Part shown: piece after piece, positions 37,801-47,900 of the stretch
Layout: every line of letters begins with the position of its first letter
How positions within the stretch are numbered: the first letter of the stretch is position 1
Assembly (NCBI RefSeq): GCF_026745355.1
Contig: NC_079210.1
Coordinates: 19,325,118 to 19,389,117, forward strand
Direction of reading: 5' to 3'
From: Beta vulgaris subsp. vulgaris
Taxonomy: Eukaryota; Streptophyta; Magnoliopsida; Caryophyllales; Amaranthaceae
DNA: 64,000 nt
The notes under the pieces: generated by a model
The model's database searches: none
The model's input: only the letters and a program-made list of their open reading frames with translations
Told to the model about the DNA's origin: nothing
Program-made: the position numbers and the translations under genes

Positions 37801-38867
37801 ACGCCACTTCTTCCACACTCAATCCAGGACACTATAAAACATCATGTTATTTGAATTTCCCTCACAGTAAGGACGAACCTACATATTAGGGCTTTAACTT
37901 GCTTTTGATGCTTATCAACTTGCTTCATCTGGAGCAGATTAATCAACTCCTCTTTTCGCTCTCTACAAACTACTCTACTGAACAACACTTTTAACTTCTC
38001 ATAGTTAATTTTTTGTCTGAATGTTTTTTCATATTGGTTAAGTATATCAACTATTGGCAAGCATTGCTGTTCGGTGGCTCTTGTGAAGAGAAAACTATCG
38101 TCTGCAAAAAGAAGATGAGATACCTACAGGCCATTTCTGCTAGCTTTAGCACCATGGAGAACCCTAGCATCAACCTTCTACTTAATCATCTGCGAAAATG
38201 CATCTGCCACTAAGATGAATAAGAAGGGAGATAAAGGGTCTCCCTACCTCAAACCTGTAGCAGGAGACATAAAACCACAAATTTTGCCATTGATAATGAA
38301 AGAATATGAAACCGTAGACACACATTCATCAATTACCAAATTCACCCGTCATTTTGAAGATATTATACATCATCCAAAATTATGATTTCATGCGATTCAC
38401 TTGAATTTCTTTTCTTTTCCTTCTTTAACGAAGAGAAATTTACATGGTGACATGCTGCTTTGCAATTATCAATGCGGTGGAAACAAAAGTTGACGTTCTC
38501 TCAAGTGATCCAGTGTTGTTTTACAAAAAAAGTTGAAATTAATGAGCCAACAACAAATTGTTATGTAACTAAAAAATAAAGGGAAAATTATTATTCCCGA
38601 CACCCCCATCCCCTTCCTAACCACCTCCATTTGTATCTTGTATTTCCCCCTCCTCCCATTTTGTCGGCCACCGCCCAGATCTAACCTCCACCGGCCGTGG
38701 ACCTGCTCCATAAATCCTTTACAACATTTTATTCGAACTCCACCATAACATTATCCCCTACAAAAACTCTACATTATATCTTCTTCAACACGACTCTCAT
38801 CACATGCAGTAGTTTAATTCAAGAACCTTCTAGAATATTCGAATTCTCCTTTTCAGAGAGAATGCGA

Positions 38868-38911
<44 letters not shown>

Positions 38912-41900
38912 GAGAGAGAGATGAGAAAAGCATAGGATTGAGGGAGGGCTGGGGGGTAAAAAGGAGGGGGTCGGGTTGTAAAGGGGAGGGTGGAGAGTGC
39001 GAAGGAGGGATGGAGGAGATAACTTTGAGGATAAAAATTATCCGCGAAAGAAGAGGCTTTGTTCTGCATCATTACTAACAGTTGGAGTTAGTTTCTTGCG
39101 ATTGGCGGTCATTAGGGAGGATAATAATTCTTCCAAAAGGTTTGATTGCTCCGATAGAGCCGACACAAAAGGTGGAGGAGATAGCTTCATGGATTTATAA
39201 TGCGACGGAAGAGGGCGGGTTAGGTGCATGGTAATGCAGGAAGGAGGAGATAGGTGATGAGGGAGTCAAGGGGTGTTCAGTGGGAAGGGGTTGGTTGTTT
39301 AAGGAGGAGCGAAAAAAGGAACTTTTTGCTGTTTTTTTTAAAATTAATGTCACTTGGATGGAAAAAGTCATTAATGTCACCTTTAACACAACGATATAGG
39401 GTCAACTGAGAGAGTGTTAATTTTTCATTTCCAATCCGCTAAAAATTCCATGACAAGATGTCACCATGTAGAAATTCCCATAAAAAAAGAAAGTCACATG
39501 ATCAGACAATAATAAAGGGGAGAAACCAGGGTTGTTTGTGGCATTTTATGGTTCCTCGACAAAATAAGAGACACTGGACCATCAATTAAAGTTTTAGTTA
39601 AAAATTTATTATACACTCTAATATAAAATTACTTCATCGACTCAAAATCATTATCCATTTTTCCAGTAGAATGTCTAATGAAACTACTTTACATAATTAT
39701 GATTTGTGTTGCGACCACATCACAACTATGCTACCTCCCTTTTTTTTAGATGCAACATTTAATTATTCTAATCCATTCACCAAAAAAGCAAATGTTGCAT
39801 AAAAAATTCGAGATATTATGCCTAATACATGTTTTATTAAGAACACAATCTATTAATAACAGGCGTTCCTATCAAAGAAACGTGCAACATGACACTCTCA
39901 AATGTATGTGCCATATGGCACTCTTCTGAAACTTCTAATATGCATATTTATGATCTCGTTTTAAAAATGTTAACAATGTGTAGCTACAAGGAATCGAACA
40001 CATGGCTTTTGAAATGAAATGAAAGGTTTAACATCCAATCTACTACAATTTCAATGTTTATTGTTTCAAAGTAAAACATGATAAAGTCTTATAATCGTAT
40101 ATAACTATAAAGACATAGACAAACCTTTTGATCTCGAGCATTTTTATCAAGGTAATAACATTATTTTACCCCAATTCCATTGAAATTGTTACTTTTATCC
40201 CCAATTCCTCAGTATTCGTTTTTTTAAAATGACTTATCATGCCATAATGCCCATTTTCTAATTTTTCACTAGGCGGAATACTAATATGTATGATATTTAT
40301 AACTGATCCGAAGCATCGTCAAGGCCAAAATACTAGTATAAAAAGTATAGGGAGAAAATTTGGTGGACGAATATGGGATCTACCTTTATTTTAAAGAAAA
40401 AAAAGCCAACATAGGTACTTTATATGAAGCAAGTAAATACGGACCTCTAAAAATGATATATATAGCAAGTTAAACAAAAAAGAAAGCATTATATAATTCT
40501 ATAGCATTATGCACAACATACACCTTTTTTTTTCCCCCGACTCGTATTTAAAAAGGGGAAATGATATACATATCCCTTAGGGCTATATATAAGGTGCTTA
40601 AAATGGAAATAAAAAATTGAATCAAGTATTTATTACCTCAAATAATGTGAAATATTATTAGGAATTCTTAAATATTTTCATTTTAAGACATGCATTTAAT
40701 GCTTATATATAGCCCTTAGGGCAACATATAACATTACCCTCTAAAAAAAAAGGAAGAACCCATTATGTTCAATCAAATATGTCTTTTCTCTTTCCTTAAT
40801 ATAACATCTCTTTAATGGCACATTATATACTTTTTTTTTTTTTTCAAAATCTTTATGCTTTAAACTAAATAGCATATGTAAAATAGAGATGAAATATTTA
40901 TTCTAAATCATATATCTTAAAACAATTTCAAATACAAGAACAAGGTGATATTATACGTTCCAAACCAAAAGCCTTCTAATATTTTCGAGTTTGCTAAAAT
41001 TAAAGCAAGGGTTTTTCTTGTATTTGAAATTAGATGAAAGTAGGATAGTGTGGGTTTTCTTCATATATAAGGGAGTGTTTAGGTTTTGCAAAGAATGCAG
41101 GTGCACTGAGACCACACGAGGATCTGCAATTTATCGACTTATGATGAGAGGTGTCTCATCTATCGGAGGATGTGGGCTTGTAAAGATAATGGTAGTGTCC
41201 TCCTGCAAGGCCCCGACGATATTCTCCTCTATAACAACATGATTTGTGGGCTTCATGACAGGTTTATATTCCACAATACACAAGTGGATTTACAAAATTT
41301 CCTACAACACATCAATGAAATGTCTTAAAATGCATGTCGGGTTGCTAATCGACCTTCATATAGGCTTGATGGGGACAAAGCTTCAACCGATCCTATAAGT
41401 GACTTCTAAGAGCCACCATTATGGTGCCCTTGACCTCGGTATTTAGATGAACAAAATTTGGGTGGGTACATGAAAACCACCTTCATATTTCAAATGCACT
41501 CACTAACCCTTTCACACCCTTCAGGAGTGATTTTTTTTTTGGGGGGGGGGGAGGTGTCGTCAATTTTCTGAAGGAACGATTCAGCAAGAGGTGGCCCAAC
41601 TTCCGTCTTGTCTTTTACATGAATGTTGCAATCAATATGAAGCTTTCATGCAACGAACAACGTAAGATAGGGATGTTAGGTGTGATCAACAAGAGAACCG
41701 GATATACAACTCCAAGGCACGAAAATTATGCTTTCCTATTAGTTTAATTTCGCCCCTCTAGGATCACTGGGTTAACACGAACCAACTAATGAGATACAAT
41801 GGAAAGAACAATTAACTAGATGATCTTTCAAGTGAATCAACAAGAACTGTGTGCTTAGAGTTTATGAAGAATACTCAAGAGAAATTAACAAAGTTTCTCT

Positions 41901-44900
41901 CAAGCAAAGCAAGTAAATTAGAGTGTGAAAAATTAATTTTCTACTACTCTCTCCTCATAAGAATCAGAAACGTTATATAGATATATTCCCTTCAAGATTA
42001 GAGTTGTTATTTTCATAACTCCCCCTTTAATCACTGATTAAGGACCTTTAATCCACTGATTAAGAATCCTCATAGTCATTAAACGGATAACGTACACAAT
42101 ACAACGGTTAGAAACCGTCAACGCACCTTTTCACGTCCCCAAAAAGAACACCCGTCTCGACTCGCGATATAGATCGCGAGTCGCGACAATGCACTTGTCG
42201 TGACCCGCAATACCTGTCGCGACTCGCGATGGCCTTCTATTTTGCTTTATTTTTCCACGTGGATTTGCGTTTTTGCGTACTCTAATCATTAACATACTAG
42301 ACCTCATCCTCTTCTAGTATATGATCATATGAGCATGAAAACCCATTGCACTATAATGTTCCAACAATCCTCCTCCCATTTATAGGTAATGTTGAAAAGT
42401 TTTCAACTTGCTATAAACCACAAACAAACATGCTCATGCATCATGGAAATATCTTACGACTGAATTTCCACTTAGTAAAAGTAACTTTATAATAATATTG
42501 ATCATAATGATAGACAAAGCTTTAAATCATATAACCACCACAAATTTTTGATATTAATACACATAAACATAAAATAAGTTCTTAACCTCCAACACGTGTG
42601 AAGCCTTGGTGTCCATATCCATTCATAAGCGTTCCAAGTCAAGCCTTAGACTTGGTGAAGTGGCCAAACCTCTAGCTTATATAGGTAAATCTTTACGAAG
42701 ATGCTCCTACAATTGAACACTTTATCAAACATTTATTAATAATAACTACCTATACCACATTGTAGCAACAAGCACTAACCTTGGGATGTGTTAAACAAGT
42801 GCTCCCAACCTTCTAGAGAAGTACTATCCTCTTTGAATTTGAGATCTAACGTTGTATTAGACATCAAATAGAGTTTTCCTTCACCATAAGTTTTTCAATA
42901 GGCTTAAGACCATTCCTTTGTTCATTTTGTTTTCCCTTGACAACAGTTTAGTAAACGTATCCGTCAAGTTCTAACTAGACATAACAAATTTAATAGTTAT
43001 ACAACTATTCCTTATCATTTCCAGCACATAGCTGTGTCTAACTCCAATGTGCCTTGACTTGCCATTGTAGACTTCACTATAAGCTTTAGCTATGGTTGAT
43101 GCACTATCATAATGAATAGCAAGAGGTGACATAGGTTTGACCCATAAGTCAACCTCACTCAACACATTCCTTAGCCATTCCGCTTCTTGGCAACAATATG
43201 CCAATGCAATGAATTCCGATGCCATAGTGGAATCCGTTATACATGTTTGCTTCCTGGATGCTCATGAAATAGCACCTACGTCAAGAAGAAACACCCATCC
43301 ACTAGTGGATGAATAATCTTCCTGATTGGAAATCCAACTAGCATCCGAGTTATGACATAATCCAAGGTTTTATTCAAATACCTTAGCACTCTTCTCAATG
43401 CTTGCCAATGCAACATACTAGGATTACTAGTATACCTACTGAGCTTGCCAATAGCAAAAGCTATATCCGTCCGCGTGATATTCATAACACAAATCAAGCT
43501 TTTAATTAAGCTTGCATACTCCAATTGTGAAATAGGAGTACCACTACTCAGAACCAAGTGAATACTAGGATCCATGGGAGTAGCAAAAATGATTCGAATT
43601 TGACTCATTTAACCTCTTGATCACTTTCTCAATTAATGAGATTGTGATAAAGAAAAGACCTTTTCTCTATTATTCTAATACCTAGAATAACATCCGCTTC
43701 ACCCAAATCTTTCATGGAGAAGCTAGAAGAGAGAAAGACTTTGGTCTTTTCCACTTGTTCCAAATCAGTCCCAAAAATAAGCATATCATCAACATATAAG
43801 CAAATTATAACTCCTTTACCGTTTATTATCAAATTTGCTATATACACACTTATCGACTGATTTATTTTGAACCCACTAGACAAAAAACCTCATCAAATTT
43901 TTGATGCCATTGCTTAGGTGCTTGTTTAAGACCATACAAAGATCTAACTAATTTGCAAACTTTAGTTTCTTGACCTTGACCACAAACTCTTCAGGTTGAT
44001 TCATGTACACTTCCTCCTCCAATTCACCATTAAGAAAGCAGTTTTACATCCATTTGGTGAATTACTAGACCATGAATCGCAGCTAATGCTACAAAGTCTA
44101 ATAGTAGCTATTCTAGCTATCGGAGCATAAGTATCAAATAATCGATACCATATCTTTGCCTAAAACCTTGGACCACTAACCGGGCCTTATGTTTTAGTAT
44201 GGTTCCATCGATTTTCTTTTTCCTTACAAAAATCCATTTACAACCTAGGGTTTGCAACCGGAGGTAAATTAGCTAAAATCCAAGTTGATTACCCATTATT
44301 GAATCCATTTCATCATTCACTGCCTCTTTCCAGAAAGCAGAATCATGAGACTTCATAGCCTCATCAAAGGTCCTAGGATCCTCCTCCATATTGTAACAAT
44401 ATGAAATTTGAGTCGAAATTGACTCCCTTGACCCTTCAACTAAATATAGTTGAAAATCCGGTCCAAAAGATTTTCTTTTCTAATTCTTTTACTTTTCCTA
44501 ATTTTCGGTTTTGTAGTATCATGATCATTGAATGTCATCCACAACATTGGAACTAGTACTAGGTATCATGTCCTTTGGTCTTGGAATCGATGAGAATCTA
44601 GTCTCATCAAATATTGCATCCCTTGACTCTATCACAGAATGAATAGAGACAAAGTCATTGGGCTCAATGACATAAAACCTATAGGCTTTGCTATGTACCG
44701 CATAGCCTATAAAAATGCAATCAATTCCTTTTTCACCTAAAGTTTTCCTTTTAGGTTCCGTCAATTTGACAATTGCCCTACAACCCCATACCTTAAGGTA
44801 ATTGAGATTAGGCTTTTTTTACACCAAAGTTCATAAGGGGTAGTCTTATTCCTTTTATTAGGAACTCGATTTAAAATTAACATGCAGTTAAAATTGCATC

Positions 44901-47900
44901 ACCCCAAAAACCGTCATTAAGACCCGAATTAGAAAGCATGTGTTTAACCATTTCTTTTAGGACCCTATTTTTCCTTTCCGCTATACCATTACTTTGAGGT
45001 GAGTATGGGCGGTTGTTTCATGAATTACACCTATGGAACTAAAATAACTGGATTATAGTATTCACCACCCCTATCCGTTCGAAGTCTTTTAACTTTTATT
45101 AAGTTGAAGTTCCACTTCGGTCTTAAAGGTCTTAAACTTTTCTAGTGCTTCATCTTTAGTAAATAATAAATATATGTAACAAAACCTTGAAAAATCATCA
45201 ATAAAAGTTACAATATTTTTTATTTCCAAAGAAGGTGAACTATGAAAGTCACACAAGTCACTATGCACCAATTCTAACAATACCGTTTTCTAGTCACACT
45301 AGGATAAGGATTTTTGTAATTTATTTAGCAGCAATGTTTACACTTCTCTAACTTTAAATCGAAAGGAGGTATTAAACCCACTTTAGACATGTCATATAAT
45401 CTACGATAGTTCACATGACATAACGATTGTGCCATAGAGAAGAAACATCAAGCATGTAAATAGAACTAGTATCAATTTTATTACAATACTAAATTTAAAC
45501 ATTCCATTACAAAGAAACCTTGTCCAACAAAAATACCACCCTGAGAAATAATAAACTTATCCGACTAAAAAAAACTTTAAAACCAAACTTATTCAAAAGA
45601 CCTCCTGACACAAGATTCTTCCTAACTTCCGGTACATAGACAACATCCCGGAGAGTTAAAGTCTTTCCCGAGGTTAACAACAATTCTACTTGGCCTATGC
45701 CTTTAGCCTTTACCGTAGAATCATTCCCCATATACAAGATCGGACCATCATCCAAATCTTTCAAAAACTTGAAGAATCTTTATATTGCACACATGTCTAG
45801 AGGCTCCTGAATCTATCCACCAAGAATCATCAAACTGCACAAACATAATTTCAGAATTTATAGCAACAAAATTTATTTCTTCAATTACATTTTCATGTGC
45901 AATGTTACCTTGGTTTTGAACAACACTAGGTTGTTCATTCTTTGTCTTCTTCTTGTTCTTAGAAGGACAACCCTCATGAGATGAGGACCATTGCATATCC
46001 AATAAGTGAGGGTCTTCCTCTTCTTGTTTGCGAAATTGGTTTTAGAATTGTTATTGTTGGATTTATTGGTCTTACTAGACCCACCAACCTCTACCAATTA
46101 CGGTAGACTTAGGAATACTAGAGTAGTATCCTTAACCCCATCTTGAGCCCGGATCCCTCTTCAATACGAAGATGAGTTCCTAATTGCTCCATGGACATAT
46201 CTTCCTTCTATGTTTCAAGAATGTTTGTATCTTTCCAAGATTGGTAATTTATGATGATTGAGGCAACCGCAATTGCCTCATCCATCACCATACCATGTGA
46301 TCTTATTTGGTTCAAAATATGATGAACTTCATGAAGTTGCTCTATAATAGGCCGATCATTAGTCATTTTAAATGAATTAAAATTACTAACAAGAAATTTC
46401 TTATTTGAAGCATCTTCCGAAATACTTGGCCTCAAGAGCATCTCAAAGTTCCTTTGCACTCTCCACGTTTTAGTAAAGGTCGAACAAAGGGTCGGTAAGA
46501 GAGTTGAGAATGTGACCCCGACAAATGTAGTCATCATTCTCCGACTTTTAGTCTCTTCCTTGTAGTCTCAATGGACTTTTCCTCTCCATCTTTCGGAAAT
46601 GGTGGCATGGGTGTTGAAAGAACATACACCACATTCAAAGTGGTTAACAAGAAGTGCATCTTCTTTTGCCATCTTCGATATCCCACCCCCTCGAACTTGT
46701 CCAACTTTTGGAATTTCATAGTCATGTCCCTGAGTGATTGAGCCATATCCGAAAAAGAAGAAATTAAACTAATAGATTGTTAGGTGTGATCAACAACGGA
46801 ACCGGATATACCACTCAAAGGCACGGAAACTACGGTTTCCAATTAGTTTAATTTCGCCCCTCTAGGATCACCGGGTTAACACGAAACAACTAATGAGATA
46901 CAATGGAGAGAACAATTCACTAGATGATCTTCTAAGTGAATCAACAAGAACTCTGTGTTTAGAGTTTATGAAGAACACTCAAGAGAAATTAGCAAAGTTT
47001 CTCTCAAGCAAAGCAAGTAGATTAGAGTGTGAAAAACTTATTTTCTACTACCCTCTCCTCATAGGAATCACAAAGGTTATATAGATGTATTCCCTTCAAG
47101 ATTGGAGTTGTTATTTTCATAACCCCCCTTTAATAACTGATTAAGGACCTTTAATCCACTGATTAAGAATCCTCATAGTCATTAAACGAATAACGTACAC
47201 AATACAACGATTAGAAAACATCAACGCACCTTTTCATGTCCCCAAAACAGAACACCCGTCGCGACTCGTGATACATATCGCGAGTCCCGACAATGCACTG
47301 GTCGCGACCCGCGACCAACCTTCTATTTTGCTTGGTTTTTCCATGTGTATTTGCGTTTTTGCGTACTCTAATCTTTAACATACTAGACATCCTCCTCTTC
47401 TAGTATATGACCATATGAGCATGAAAACCCATCACACCATAAATGTTCCAACAAGAGATTGATAAAATATAGGACCAATGTCATAGGAACAGATATAGAG
47501 AGAAGATATTACCATTTAAGAAAATGTTGCAATCAATATGAAACTTCCAAATAAGTGAAATATTACAATTATAAAAAAACAGAGGAAGTATTAAATTGCG
47601 CTTTCATGCGACGAACAACATAAAATGCCCTTTATTTCGCATTAATTAGGAAATTGATTCTTAGTTCTTCATCACCCTTTATTGACTACTACGCTCAATG
47701 TTGGAGCATGACTTAGAAGAAACCATTAATTCTATAAGTTCAATTGTAATGACATAGTGATTCAAAAAGTGTTTCCACATAAAAAATGTGATTACTTAGG
47801 GGGCTTTGTGAGCAGTGGCGGAGCCAGGATTTCAAAATCGGGGATCACAAAAAAAGATAAAAGATATTCAATATTATAAAATTTTACAACTCAAGGAAAC

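Larger units (their letters stand above)
29379..38355 (-). mobile_element. 5'-truncated LINE in gene 2 intron 1, TSD GAAGATATT, carrying two nested LTR units
   Basis: GAAGATATT flanks both sides (29370-29378 and 38356-38364), with a T-run at the left edge equal to a short poly-A tail on the minus strand. Without the insert at 29828-36616, the LINE reads from mid-RT through the zinc-binding region and RNase H to its tail. The 5' half (ORF1, endonuclease, N-terminal RT) is absent, as is common for LINE insertions. Confidence 0.85.
41674..47453 (-). mobile_element. Ty1/copia retrotransposon, 5.78 kb, minus strand
   Basis: Two direct LTRs (41674-42366 and 46778-47453) enclose gag, protease, integrase, RT and RNase H remnants, in that order on the minus strand. 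The flanks AGGGA (left) and AGAGA (right) form a 4 of 5 target duplication. A polypurine tract (AAATGGGAGGAGGAT) stands just before the 3' LTR at 42367. The coding region has many stops and frameshifts, so this copy is not autonomous. Confidence 0.95.

Noticed and set aside
38697..39072. Arg-Glu and Ser-Leu repeat open frames
   Set aside because: Created by a GA microsatellite in a TIR element.
39985..40010. tRNA B-box-like GGAATCGAACAC
   Set aside because: No matching A box, acceptor stem or terminator around it.
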